From CAWBUW01 sp963792075 (lineage in GTDB: Bacteria > Chloroflexota > Anaerolineae > Anaerolineales > UBA4823), in contig CAWBUW010000012.1 in assembly GCA_963792075.1 (NCBI GenBank), positions 186,001-250,000 on the forward strand: a stretch of 64,000 nucleotides of DNA, read 5' to 3'. Positions 7,530 through 15,750 of this stretch are shown here, in pieces. Both the position numbers and the translations under genes were made by a program. Numbering within the stretch: the first letter of the stretch is position 1; every line of letters starts with the position of its first letter. Below the pieces are notes generated by a model, which was given only the letters and a program-made list of their open reading frames with translations, was not told where the DNA came from and did not search any database.

Positions 7530-8639
7530 ATGTCTGAGTCCATCCGGCGAATTGCGATCTGCACCGGTGGCGGCGATGCCCCCGGCTTGAACGCGGTCAT
7601 CCGCGCAGCAACGATTGCTGCCATTAACCGCGGCTGGGAAATGTACGGTATCCGGGATGGCTACAACGGCCTGTTAATGCCGGAGCAGTTCATCGATGGC
7701 GGCCTGGTGCGCCTGACGGCGGACAAAGTGCGCGGCATCACCCACCTGGGGGGCACCATCATCGGCACCACCAACCGCGGCAACCCGCTCAAATTCCCGG
7801 TCAAGGATTTTCAGGGCAATGTCACCGAAGTAGACCGCACCGATGAATTGATCCGCGCCTTCCAATTACACCAGATCGACGCGCTAATCTCAGTCGGCGG
7901 CGATGGCTCGATGGCCATTGCTCATGCCCTGGCGCAAAAGGGCATGTGGGTGATCGGTGTACCCAAGACGATTGACAACGATCTGGCAAAGACCATCATT
8001 ACTTTCGGATTCGACACTGCCCGCTCGTTTGCCACCGAATGCCTGGACCGCCTGCACTCCACAGCCGCTTCGCACCGGCGGATCATGGTGGTGGAAGTCA
8101 TGGGCCGCTACGCTGGCTGGATCGCACTGGAAGTAGGCGTGGCCGGTTCGGCCGATGTCATCTTGATCCCCGAGATCCCCTTCGACCTACAAAAAGTGGC
8201 AGATAAGATCAAAGAGCGCGAGGAGGCCGGACGCGATTTCTCTATCGTGATCGTCGCCGAAGGAGCCAAGCCAGCCGGAGGGGAATTATCCGTGATCAGC
8301 AAGGAAGTAGGGCGCGCCGAGCGCCTGGGCGGCATCGGCGAAAAAGTCGGCGCGGCACTGCAGGAGCTCACCGGCAAGGAGACGCGGGTGGTGGTGCTGG
8401 GTCACTTGCTGCGGGGAGGCACACCTACATCTTTTGACCGCCTGATCGCACTGCGGTTTGGCGCCGCGGCCGTACGCGCCATCGCCCAGGGCCAGCGCGG
8501 CGTGATGGTCGCGCTCAACCCTCCTCACGTCAACTATGTGCCTCTGGAAGAAGCCACCCGGCGCATGAAAACCGTCCCGCTAAAAAGCGATGTAATCCAG
8601 ACTGCCCGCGACCTGGGCATCTGTCTGGGCGACGGCTGA
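7530..8639 (+). CDS. pfkA: 6-phosphofructokinase
   Basis: A 369-residue enzyme that phosphorylates fructose 6-phosphate, the committed step of glycolysis, in the cytoplasm. The N-terminus has the GGGDAPGLNAVIR phosphate loop. The donor-site motifs are mixed: GGDGS at 123-127 (ATP type) but PKTIDND at 145-151 (Lys as in PPi-dependent enzymes). This Gly/Lys pairing is known from a distinct group of long PFKs that generally use ATP; donor use cannot be fixed from sequence. MGRYAGWIAL is the sugar-phosphate site. GGAGG precedes ATG 7530 and a TATAAT box lies at 7495-7500. Confidence 0.93.
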   Translation: MSESIRRIAICTGGGDAPGLNAVIRAATIAAINRGWEMYGIRDGYNGLLMPEQFIDGGLVRLTADKVRGITHLGGTIIGTTNRGNPLKFPVKDFQGNVTEVDRTDELIRAFQLHQIDALISVGGDGSMAIAHALAQKGMWVIGVPKTIDNDLAKTIITFGFDTARSFATECLDRLHSTAASHRRIMVVEVMGRYAGWIALEVGVAGSADVILIPEIPFDLQKVADKIKEREEAGRDFSIVIVAEGAKPAGGELSVISKEVGRAERLGGIGEKVGAALQELTGKETRVVVLGHLLRGGTPTSFDRLIALRFGAAAVRAIAQGQRGVMVALNPPHVNYVPLEEATRRMKTVPLKSDVIQTARDLGICLGDG

Positions 8640-8651
8640 GTCTTTTCTCAG

Positions 8652-10298
8652 CTACCTGTTTTTCAGCGGGTTGCTTTCTTTTTGAGTCTTCACGCAGCCA
8701 CGCATGCAGCAGCGCATCAGCGCCAGGACACACTGCTCATCGAACTGCGAACCGATCCCCTGCTGTAGATAATCCAGTGCTTCTTTTGGCGAAAGGGCCG
8801 CACGGTACGGGCGGTCAGAAGTCAGGGCATCGAATACATCGGCTACTGCTACAATCCGGCCTGCCAGGGAAATCTCATCCCTCTTCAACCCAAGCGGATA
8901 TCCTCTGCCATCCAGGCGTTCATGGTGCTGTGACAGAGCCGGCAGGTCAGCGCGCAGCATGCGCACCTGGCTCATAATATTCGACCCAATCGTGGGGTGC
9001 GTTTTCATTATTGTGTATTCTTCATCTGTTAGCTTGCCCGGTTTGTTCAAAATATTATCCGGAATACCGATCTTGCCGACATCATGCAACAGGCTGCCAA
9101 TATGCAGCCGGTGCACTTCCTCAGGCGGCCGTCCCAGCTCGCGCGCTATCTCGACCGTAAAATCTGAGACACGCCGCGAATGGCCTTCGGTCGTCTTGTC
9201 CTTGGCATCAATCGATTCGGTGAGCGCCTCGATCACATTCAAGAACAGCTCGTTGGCATCCGCATACAGGTTGGCAATTTCCAACACAGTCGCAGCCTGG
9301 TTTGCCAAAGTCACCATGAGCTGGGCGTCTTGATCGCCAAATGTACCCTCAAATTTATTCAGCGCTTCAAAACCGCCGATGATACGTTCTTCGATCGTGC
9401 CACGCTCGCCACCCAATACCACCTGCCGGCTGCGCAGCGGGGCCGCCAGGATGGCACGCGTCACAAACCCGCTGCTCTGGTCCACCCCACTGTAGTGCCG
9501 GGTATCCTGCTTAACATCCGGCACTAGCACGGTTTCACCGGTTGCCACCACATGCCCAATAATTCCCTTTCCGGGGGGCACGCGCACCTGCTCCAGGCTC
9601 TGATCATTCTGCACATTGCTTGTCAGGTGCAAAACAATATCATTCGTCGCCTCATCCACCAGGAAGAGCGAGCTGGCCTCAGCGTTGATTACCGTACGGG
9701 CGAAATCAATCATCCCACGCAGGATCTGGTCGCGGTCCAGCGTAGCCCCGATCTGTCCAAAGATGCGAATCATTTCTTCCAGGCGGCAGTTGGTCTCTTG
9801 GGCTGCCTCGAGACGCAGCGCGCGTCCCACATCTGGCGCAAGCCGGTTCGCCAGGACCGGAAGGATCTCAAGCGCCTCAGGCGCTGGCTCAAACAGCATG
9901 ACCACCCCGCCCGGCTTCTCGCCCACTTTCAGCGGCAGGCCATACGCCGCGCCCGGCGCGTACCCAGGAGGCAGGATCGCACACGTTTTCCAGCGCGGGT
10001 CCTGCGCCCCCATCGGCAGCCAGACCGGCTGGTCCCCGCGCCAAACCAGCCCGGCGAACCCTGCATCGACGTGGCAGCGTTTTCCGATCATCTGCTCCGC
10101 TTCCAAGAACCCCAGTGCCGCTTTGCACACCAGCTCGCCAGAGGTAGTGTCAATGACGTAAAATACACCTGCCTGGGCCCGGCCCGCTTCCAGCAGCAGC
10201 GCCATGATTTGCCGCGCTAACTCGCTCAAACCATCTGCCATAGCAGCCTGGTTGGCGCGTTCGAGGAAGTGGAGGAGCTGTGAACCGCTGTTCATCAT
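8652..10298 (-). CDS. GAF-GAF-HD-GYP cyclic-di-GMP phosphodiesterase-like protein
   Basis: A 548-residue soluble signalling protein. Two GAF sensor domains (about 15-165 and 175-335; the second has the typical RVPPGKGIIGHVVATGE) are followed by an HD-GYP domain: HSRRV, HDVGKIGIPD, HHERLDGRGYP and DVFDALTSDRPYR. HD-GYP domains hydrolyse cyclic-di-GMP, and all metal-binding histidines and the GYP motif are present, so activity is expected. No transmembrane segment is seen; the input is therefore cytoplasmic. It is transcribed divergently from a LuxR-type regulator. Confidence 0.92.
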   Translation of the reverse strand: MMNSGSQLLHFLERANQAAMADGLSELARQIMALLLEAGRAQAGVFYVIDTTSGELVCKAALGFLEAEQMIGKRCHVDAGFAGLVWRGDQPVWLPMGAQDPRWKTCAILPPGYAPGAAYGLPLKVGEKPGGVVMLFEPAPEALEILPVLANRLAPDVGRALRLEAAQETNCRLEEMIRIFGQIGATLDRDQILRGMIDFARTVINAEASSLFLVDEATNDIVLHLTSNVQNDQSLEQVRVPPGKGIIGHVVATGETVLVPDVKQDTRHYSGVDQSSGFVTRAILAAPLRSRQVVLGGERGTIEERIIGGFEALNKFEGTFGDQDAQLMVTLANQAATVLEIANLYADANELFLNVIEALTESIDAKDKTTEGHSRRVSDFTVEIARELGRPPEEVHRLHIGSLLHDVGKIGIPDNILNKPGKLTDEEYTIMKTHPTIGSNIMSQVRMLRADLPALSQHHERLDGRGYPLGLKRDEISLAGRIVAVADVFDALTSDRPYRAALSPKEALDYLQQGIGSQFDEQCVLALMRCCMRGCVKTQKESNPLKNR

Positions 10299-10325
10299 GA
10301 TTAGTATACTATTTTTTCTCCCCTC

Positions 10326-10355
10326 TTGACATTAGAACTTTTGTTCTAATATAAT
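10326..10355 (+). promoter_or_regulatory. Strong promoter with LexA-like palindrome
   Basis: TTGACA 10326-10331, 18 bases, TATAAT 10350-10355. The spacer is filled by the perfect inverted repeat ATTAGAAC-TTTT-GTTCTAAT (10331-10350), whose core GAAC-N4-GTTC matches the Gram-positive-type SOS box. A repressor bound here would block the polymerase. Confidence 0.65.
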
Positions 10356-10377
10356 CAAGCTAGCCGGGAGTGATCAC

Positions 10378-10776
10378 TTGTTCAAACGCCTGCTTCAATC
10401 GCTTGGGCTGCTATCAACCAATTCCATCCGCTCCTTCGAGTTGGATGCCGATTTACGCGCCTCGCTGCAAGACCTGGCTGTCCGTGAGCAACGCCCGGTT
10501 GAAGAGCTGGCGCAGGAACTCATGCACCAGGCGCTGCGCACACACCAGGCGGAAAAGGATGCCTGGCGCTTCTGGCAAGAGCTGACCTTACGCCAGCAAG
10601 AAGTCGCTGCACTGATCTGCCTGGGCTATACCACCCAGCAGATCGCTGCCCGCCTGAGCGTTTCACCAGAAACTGTCAAAACCCACACCCACAACCTGTT
10701 GAGGAAATTTGGCGTACACACCCGCCTGGAATTACGCCAGGTGCTGGCAGATAGGGATTTCAGCGCCTGGAAATAG
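10378..10776 (+). CDS. LuxR-type HTH regulator
   Basis: 132 residues: an N-terminal helical part (about 18-55, AREQ-rich, resembling a ribbon-helix-helix-like dimer region) and a C-terminal GerE/LuxR helix-turn-helix (LTLRQQEVAALICLGYTTQQ, then SVSPETVKTHTHNLLRKFGV). No receiver domain, so it is not a classical response regulator. The TTG start at 10378 follows GGGAG. Its promoter contains a LexA-like box, suggesting damage control; the targets are unknown. Confidence 0.82.
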   Translation: MFKRLLQSLGLLSTNSIRSFELDADLRASLQDLAVREQRPVEELAQELMHQALRTHQAEKDAWRFWQELTLRQQEVAALICLGYTTQQIAARLSVSPETVKTHTHNLLRKFGVHTRLELRQVLADRDFSAWK

Positions 10777-10865
10777 CCCTCCCTCCGGGCGCGGTCTGCT
10801 GCCGGTGCTAGTATTGGATACACTTGACATCGGATAAATTAATATTGCGAAAAAAAGTTGGGGCT

Positions 10866-11276
10866 TTACAGCGATTTGAAAACCTTTGCCAAACTCTCCC
10901 CATATACAGATAGATCCCATTCGCATACCCAACCAAACGGCGTAAGCGTTACCTGGTAACCTGTATTGCGCAGGCGCGTTGCAGCGTTTTGCAAGAATGC
11001 TTCGGCGAACTGCGAAGAGGCGCTGGCTTCAGCCAGGTGTGTAAATGAGTGCAGCACAATATTCTTGAAGCCGCGCTTGCCTGCAATCCACTTTACATTC
11101 TTTATGAATTTTGTCTCTAACCCGGCCGGGGTGGCCTCGTCTTGCGGCTCGCAGTGGACGAAGACAACCGCAGCCTCGCTCACCTGAACTTCACCTCCGC
11201 CATCGCCTGCCGCCGGCAGAATTTGTTCAAAAGGGTGAGAGGTAAACTGTTTGGCGAGAAACATTAAGAGTTTCAT
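10866..11276 (-). CDS. Freestanding threonyl-tRNA synthetase editing domain protein
   Basis: 136 residues from ATG 11276. The sequence matches the archaeal-type ThrRS N-terminal editing domain (DTD-like fold): MKLLMFLAKQFTSHPFE, AAVVFVHCEPQDE, FKNIVLHSFTHLAEASA and the closing TLTPFGWVCEWDLSVYGES. In archaea this domain deacylates Ser-tRNA(Thr). As a separate protein it would act in trans or regulate. The upstream part of the same open frame is the Trp T-box region of the opposite strand and is not coding. It is divergent from the trp operon. Confidence 0.75.
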   Translation of the reverse strand: MKLLMFLAKQFTSHPFEQILPAAGDGGGEVQVSEAAVVFVHCEPQDEATPAGLETKFIKNVKWIAGKRGFKNIVLHSFTHLAEASASSQFAEAFLQNAATRLRNTGYQVTLTPFGWVCEWDLSVYGESLAKVFKSL

Positions 11277-11358
11277 ATTTGATCTAGAATATTGTATCCT
11301 ATTTGGGAGTAAACATGACTTGTACCCAGGTCTGAGGAGGAAATTGACACACGCGCCA

Positions 11359-11387
11359 TTGACAATCTCCTCATCTCGCGATAGACT
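11359..11387 (+). promoter_or_regulatory. Promoter for the trp leader
   Basis: TTGACA 11359-11364, 17 bases, TAGACT 11382-11387, about 20-30 bases before the predicted T-box Stem I. Confidence 0.5.
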
Positions 11388-11404
11388 CGACCAATCATAA
11401 TATT

Positions 11405-11745
11405 CTCTCAAAAGCATTGACAAGGAAGAGTAAGCGCAGACACGACATCCCCAGAGATCCGGGAAAAGGTGAGATCCCGGAATGTACGCCTTCACTGAAT
11501 GGACCTTTGAGCTGCCGGTCGAAATCTTGAACGAAAGTAGCCCGCGCCGGAATTGCCACCGTTACCACGGCAAAGGGTATAAGCCTGGAACCTATCAGGC
11601 CGTACCTCTAATGAGTGAGGCTGGCTTTCCTTTTCCCGTCCTATCACCGGCGGGATTTTTGGTTAATACCGGATCAGCAGCCTAACCAGGGTGGCACCAC
11701 GGGAGCCTGCTCTCGTCCCTCGGACGAAAGCAGGCTTTTTCTATT
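11405..11745 (+). promoter_or_regulatory. T-box leader (tRNA-Trp) of the trp operon
   Basis: The conserved T-box AACCAGGGTGGCACCACGGG lies at 11684-11703, followed by an intrinsic terminator (AGCCTGC...GCAGGCT, 11704-11736, then five T). The bulge UGGC would pair with a tRNA ending GCCA, as expected for tRNA-Trp with G73. Stem I is visible around 11425-11510: AGUA-like AGAGTAAGCGC, a distal hairpin TCCGGG...TCCCGGA with a GGTG loop, and GAA-TGG-A with TGG (11500-11502) as the Trp specifier. Uncharged tRNA-Trp would switch the terminator to the antiterminator and turn on trpEGDCFBA. The 5' boundary is approximate. Confidence 0.9.
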
Positions 11746-11768
11746 CTGATTTTAGAAAGGTATGCCCC

Positions 11769-13235
11769 GTGTTAACCACTGCCACTCGTAAATTCATCCC
11801 CGTCATGCGCCAACTCCCTGCAGACCTGGAAACCACCATCTCCGTGTACCTCAAACTGGCGGGCAAAGGCCCCTCTTTTTTGCTCGAGAGCGTCACCGGA
11901 GGCGAACAGGTCGCTCGCTACTCTTTCGTAGGGACAGATATAAAGCAAGCCTTTGTCTTGCGCGATGATTGCTGGGAGCTTCACACCCCCGAGGGCATTT
12001 CCCGATCCCCCCTTGGCGAAGGCCAGACTCCCTTGCAGGCGCTGCGGAACCATTTTGATATGTCAACCGGCTACAAAGATGCCGGTCTACCGCGCTTCAT
12101 CGGGGGGCTGGCCGGCTACCTGGGGTTCGAGACGGTCCGCTATTACGAGCCGTCCTTGCCCCTGGTTCCTCACCCCGACCTGCCCGAATCCATCTTCCTG
12201 CTCGCTGATACGATTATCGCTTTCGACCATGCCTTCGGTAAACTGCTGATGATTGCCATTGCCCGAGAAGAAGCGGATATACCCGCCGCCGAAGCCCGCC
12301 TGGACGACATCGAAGCCCGGCTTTTCAGCCCGCTGCCAGAAAGCCGGGACGTCCCCGCCCAGGCCCAGGCTACTGAGCTGCGCTCCAACCTCACTCGCGA
12401 GACATTTTGCCGAGCTGTGAGAGCCGCTAAAGAATACATCACCGCCGGAGATAGCTTTCAGGTGGTGTTATCCCAGCGGTTCAGCCGGGAGACCCATGCC
12501 AACCCCTTTGATATCTATCGTGCGCTGCGGAGCATCAACCCCTCGCCTTACATGTTCTTCTTTGATTTCGCCGGACTGGGCGGCAGGGAACCTTTCCATC
12601 TGCTCGGCGCATCGCCCGAAATGCACGTCCGCCTGGAGGGGGACACTGCTTCCCTGCGCCCGATTGCCGGAACCAGGCCGCGGGGTCGCACTCCGCAGGA
12701 AGACTCTGCTCTGGCGGGAGACCTGCTCGCTGACCCTAAAGAGACCGCTGAACACTTCATGCTGGTTGACCTGGGGCGCAACGACCTGGGGCGAGTTTGC
12801 AAGTATGGCTCCATCCAGGTACCTCAGCAAATGGCGATCGAGCGCTATTCTCACGTGATGCACATCGTCTCGCATGTCACGGGGCAGTTGCGCCCCGAAT
12901 TGGACGCTTTCGACCTGTTGGAAGCCACCTTCCCCGCCGGAACGGTCAGCGGAGCGCCCAAGGTACGCGCCATGCAAATCATCCACGAACTGGAGCCGGA
13001 GCCGCGCGGCCCCTATGCCGGGGCGGTGGGCTACATCTCATACGATGGTTCCTCCGATACTTGCATTGCCATCCGCACGCTGGTGATGCAGGGGCAAAAC
13101 GTCAGCGTGCAGGCCGGGGCCGGCATCGTAGCCGATTCCGTAGCCGAAAACGAATTCCAGGAATCAGTGAACAAAGCCCAGGCCCTCTTCGCGGCGGTTG
13201 AAAAAGCCGAAGCCGGCCGTTCGAACAAGGAGTAA
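11769..13235 (+). CDS. trpE: Anthranilate synthase component I
   Basis: 488 residues; uses chorismate and ammonia (from TrpG) to make anthranilate, the first step of tryptophan synthesis. The N-terminal regulatory domain contains LLESVTGGEQVARYSF, where the LLES motif normally binds feedback tryptophan. The catalytic domain has GDSFQVVLSQRF, GTRPRGRT, DPKETAEHFMLVDLGRNDLG and TFPAGTVSGAPKVRAM. I start at GTG 11769 with AAAGG upstream; longer frames run into the T-box terminator. The stop overlaps the trpG ribosome site. Confidence 0.95.
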   Translation: MLTTATRKFIPVMRQLPADLETTISVYLKLAGKGPSFLLESVTGGEQVARYSFVGTDIKQAFVLRDDCWELHTPEGISRSPLGEGQTPLQALRNHFDMSTGYKDAGLPRFIGGLAGYLGFETVRYYEPSLPLVPHPDLPESIFLLADTIIAFDHAFGKLLMIAIAREEADIPAAEARLDDIEARLFSPLPESRDVPAQAQATELRSNLTRETFCRAVRAAKEYITAGDSFQVVLSQRFSRETHANPFDIYRALRSINPSPYMFFFDFAGLGGREPFHLLGASPEMHVRLEGDTASLRPIAGTRPRGRTPQEDSALAGDLLADPKETAEHFMLVDLGRNDLGRVCKYGSIQVPQQMAIERYSHVMHIVSHVTGQLRPELDAFDLLEATFPAGTVSGAPKVRAMQIIHELEPEPRGPYAGAVGYISYDGSSDTCIAIRTLVMQGQNVSVQAGAGIVADSVAENEFQESVNKAQALFAAVEKAEAGRSNKE

Positions 13236-13239
13236 TCCT

Positions 13240-13824
13240 ATGCTCATGCTCATCGATAACTACAATTTATTCACCTACAACCTGGCGCAATATTTTGGGG
13301 AACTGGGCGTCGAGATCCAGGTTTACCGCAACGATGCGCTGACCCCACAGGAGGTGGCCTCTCTCCACCCGGCGTACATTGTCATCTCCCCGGGGCCCGG
13401 TGGCCCTGCGGAAGCGGGTATCTCGCGAGAAGTGATCCGCCGACTAGGGCCTGAAACCCCCACCCTGGGTGTTTGCCTGGGACACCAGTGCATCGGGGAT
13501 GTCTTTGGCGGCATAATCGTGTCCGCTCCGCGCCTGATGCACGGCAAAACCTCGCTCATCCACCACGAGGGGGATGCCCTTTTTGAGGGCGTCCCCCAGC
13601 CCTTCGAGGCTGGCCGTTACCATTCACTGGTTGTCGACCCTGAGAGCATCCCCGCCAGCCTCAAAGTGATTGCCCACACGGCCGACGGGGAAGTGATGGC
13701 CTTGCGGCACAACCAGTACCCAATCGTGGGCGTGCAATTTCACCCAGAATCGATCCTTACCTCGCACGGCAAGCAAATCCTTAAGAATTTTCTTGCCAAC
13801 GGCGCTGGGCCATCTGCTCATTAA
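13240..13824 (+). CDS. trpG: Anthranilate synthase component II (glutamine amidotransferase)
   Basis: 194 residues; supplies ammonia from glutamine to TrpE. Class I amidotransferase triad: Cys in GVCLGHQCIG and the His-Pro-Glu of VQFHPESILTSHG; the N-terminal MLMLIDNYNLFTYNL is typical. AAGGAG before ATG 13240 overlaps the end of trpE, so the two subunits are translated together. Confidence 0.95.
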   Translation: MLMLIDNYNLFTYNLAQYFGELGVEIQVYRNDALTPQEVASLHPAYIVISPGPGGPAEAGISREVIRRLGPETPTLGVCLGHQCIGDVFGGIIVSAPRLMHGKTSLIHHEGDALFEGVPQPFEAGRYHSLVVDPESIPASLKVIAHTADGEVMALRHNQYPIVGVQFHPESILTSHGKQILKNFLANGAGPSAH

Positions 13825-13832
13825 GTTTTTTT

Positions 13833-13870
13833 GGGAGTGTGTGTTGCGGCGTAGCTGCCTACACACCCCC
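13833..13870 (+). repeat. Hairpin between trpG and trpD
   Basis: An imperfect stem (GGGAGTGTGT with ACACACCCCC around GCGGC-GTA-GCTGC) follows a run of seven T. It lies inside the operon, so it may cause partial termination or mark RNA processing between trpEG and trpDCFBA. The T-run precedes rather than follows the stem on this strand. Confidence 0.5.
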
Positions 13871-13916
13871 AAATAAATATTTAGATAGGTTCTAAATCCA
13901 TTTCAGGAGGATCAAA

Positions 13917-14948
13917 ATGCTCAAACCTTACATTCAAAAAGCGATCTACAGCCAGAACCTCAGCGTCGAAGAAGCGGAGGCTGCCATGGGCATTATCATG
14001 GACGGCCAGGCCACAGATGCCCAAATCGGCGGCTACCTGGTTGCTCTGCGTATGAAAGGCGAAACCGTGGAAGAGATCACTGGCAGTGCCCGGGCTATGC
14101 GCGCCCATGCAGCCTGCGTGCCCCTGCACATCAACGGCGCTGCCCTGCTCGATACTGCCGGCACCGGCGGCGATGGCGCGAATACCTTCAACATTTCCAC
14201 CGCGGCAGCTTTTATCATCGCCGGAACGGGGCGCAAAGTTGCCAAACATGGCAACCGGGCGGTATCTTCCCGATGTGGCAGCGCAGACGTGCTCGCTGAA
14301 CTGGGCGTCAACCTTGACCTCACTCCCGAACAGGTTGGGCGTTGTATCGAAGAGACCGGCATTGGTTTTCTCTTCGCCCCTAAATTTCATCCGGCTATGA
14401 AACATGCCATCGGACCCCGCCGCGAGTTGGGGCAGCGCACTATCTTCAATCTACTCGGCCCGCTCACGAACCCTGCCGGCGCCACACATCAACTGATCGG
14501 TGTCTTCGCTTCCCAGCTTACCCAACCGATGGCCGAAGTGCTCGGGGCCTTGGGCGGGCGCGCTGCGTTGGTTGTGCATGGCTACAACGGGTTGGATGAG
14601 CTTACCACAGGCGGACCCAACCGGATCAGCCAGCTTAAGGCCGGTCGCGTTGAAACCTATACGATGGATGCGCGTGATTTTGGCCTGAAATCCGCCTCCG
14701 CCGAAGATTTGCGGGGTGGAAACCCGGCAGAAAATGCCGGCATGCTGCGCTCCCTGCTGGAAGAAAAGGACGAGAGCCCCCGCCGGGACGTCATCTTGCT
14801 CAATGCCGCGGCTGCTCTGGCCACCGAAAACGGTGACTTTAACATCGCGCTGGCTGAAGCTCGCCAATCCCTGGAAAGCGGAGCCGCACTTGCCAGGCTG
14901 GAACACCTGAGACAGGTGAGCCAATCCTTCGCCCAACCCGCTGCCTGA
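13917..14948 (+). CDS. trpD: Anthranilate phosphoribosyltransferase
   Basis: 343 residues; joins anthranilate to PRPP. Signature motifs: DTAGTGGDGANTFNISTAAA, HGNRAVSSRCGSADVLAELG (anthranilate and Mg sites) and FLFAPKFHPAMKHAIGPRRE. AGGAGG precedes ATG 13917. Length and motif order are normal. Confidence 0.95.
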   Translation: MLKPYIQKAIYSQNLSVEEAEAAMGIIMDGQATDAQIGGYLVALRMKGETVEEITGSARAMRAHAACVPLHINGAALLDTAGTGGDGANTFNISTAAAFIIAGTGRKVAKHGNRAVSSRCGSADVLAELGVNLDLTPEQVGRCIEETGIGFLFAPKFHPAMKHAIGPRRELGQRTIFNLLGPLTNPAGATHQLIGVFASQLTQPMAEVLGALGGRAALVVHGYNGLDELTTGGPNRISQLKAGRVETYTMDARDFGLKSASAEDLRGGNPAENAGMLRSLLEEKDESPRRDVILLNAAAALATENGDFNIALAEARQSLESGAALARLEHLRQVSQSFAQPAA

Positions 14949-14957
14949 GCCAGGTCT

Positions 14958-15750
14958 ATGAGCATCCTGGATGAAATTTTCGCCCATAAACGCGGCGAAG
15001 TCACGGCGTCTCAACAGAAGGCGCCTGCCGCCGGACTGGAAGCTGCCATTGCCGAGCTGCCACCCCCGCCGGGTTTCGCGGCTGCCCTCAAAAGAGAAGG
15101 GCATATCTGTTCCGCGTTTGATTGCCGAGGTCAAATACCGCTCTCCCTCGAAAGGAATCCTGCGCCCCGCATTCGATCCCCTGGGCCTGGCGCACAGCTA
15201 TGCTCAAAACGGCGCTGCGGCTATTTCCGTGCTCACCGACGAAAAATACTTTGGCGGCTCGCTGGAGATCTTGCGAGAGATCGCCGCGCTCGATTTAGGC
15301 TTGCCCCTGCTGCGCAAGGATTTCATCTTTGACCGCTACCAACTACTTGAAGCGCGCCGCGCCGGAGCCAGCGCCGTACTCCTGATTGTCGCCATGCTCA
15401 CCCTGGGACAACTGCGCGCCCTGCTGGATGCAGCACAGGCCTTGGGGTTAGAAGCCCTGGTGGAGACTCACACGGCAGCAGAAGTGACGCAAGCCCTGGA
15501 GGCTGGCGCTCACATCATTGGCGTCAACAACCGGGACCTGCACAGCTTCGAGGTGCGCCTGGAAACCTGCTTGAACCTGCGCTCGCAGATTCCGGCGCAG
15601 GTAGTGATGGTCGCCGAAAGCGGCATCCACAGCGCAGCAGATGTGGCAAGATTGGCCGCAGCGGGCGTGGATGCCATGCTGGTGGGCGAGGGATTGGTTA
15701 CCGCCGCGGACGTGGGGGCAAAGGTGCGCGAGCTCATGGAGCGGGCATGA
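14958..15750 (+). pseudogene. trpC: Indole-3-glycerol-phosphate synthase with a one-base frameshift
   Basis: The N-terminus (MSILDEIFAHKRGEV..., from ATG 14958) and the remaining barrel (ISVPRLIAEVKYRSPSKG, LRKDFIFD, VNNRDL, AESGIHS) lie in different frames. The switch is at about 15090-15102: removing one base, for instance one A from the AAAA run at 15090-15093, restores ALKEKGISVPRLIAEV. Everything else is intact and the flanking genes are normal. It may be a sequencing/assembly error in a homopolymer, a recent inactivating mutation, or a slippery site. If real, the pathway would be blocked at the ring-closure step. The enzyme normally converts CdRP to indole-glycerol phosphate. Confidence 0.9.

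Noticed and set aside
11277..11495. N-terminal extension of the ThrRS-editing-domain gene
   Set aside because: The frame stays open by chance through the T-box Stem I region of the other strand; family similarity begins only at the ATG 11276.
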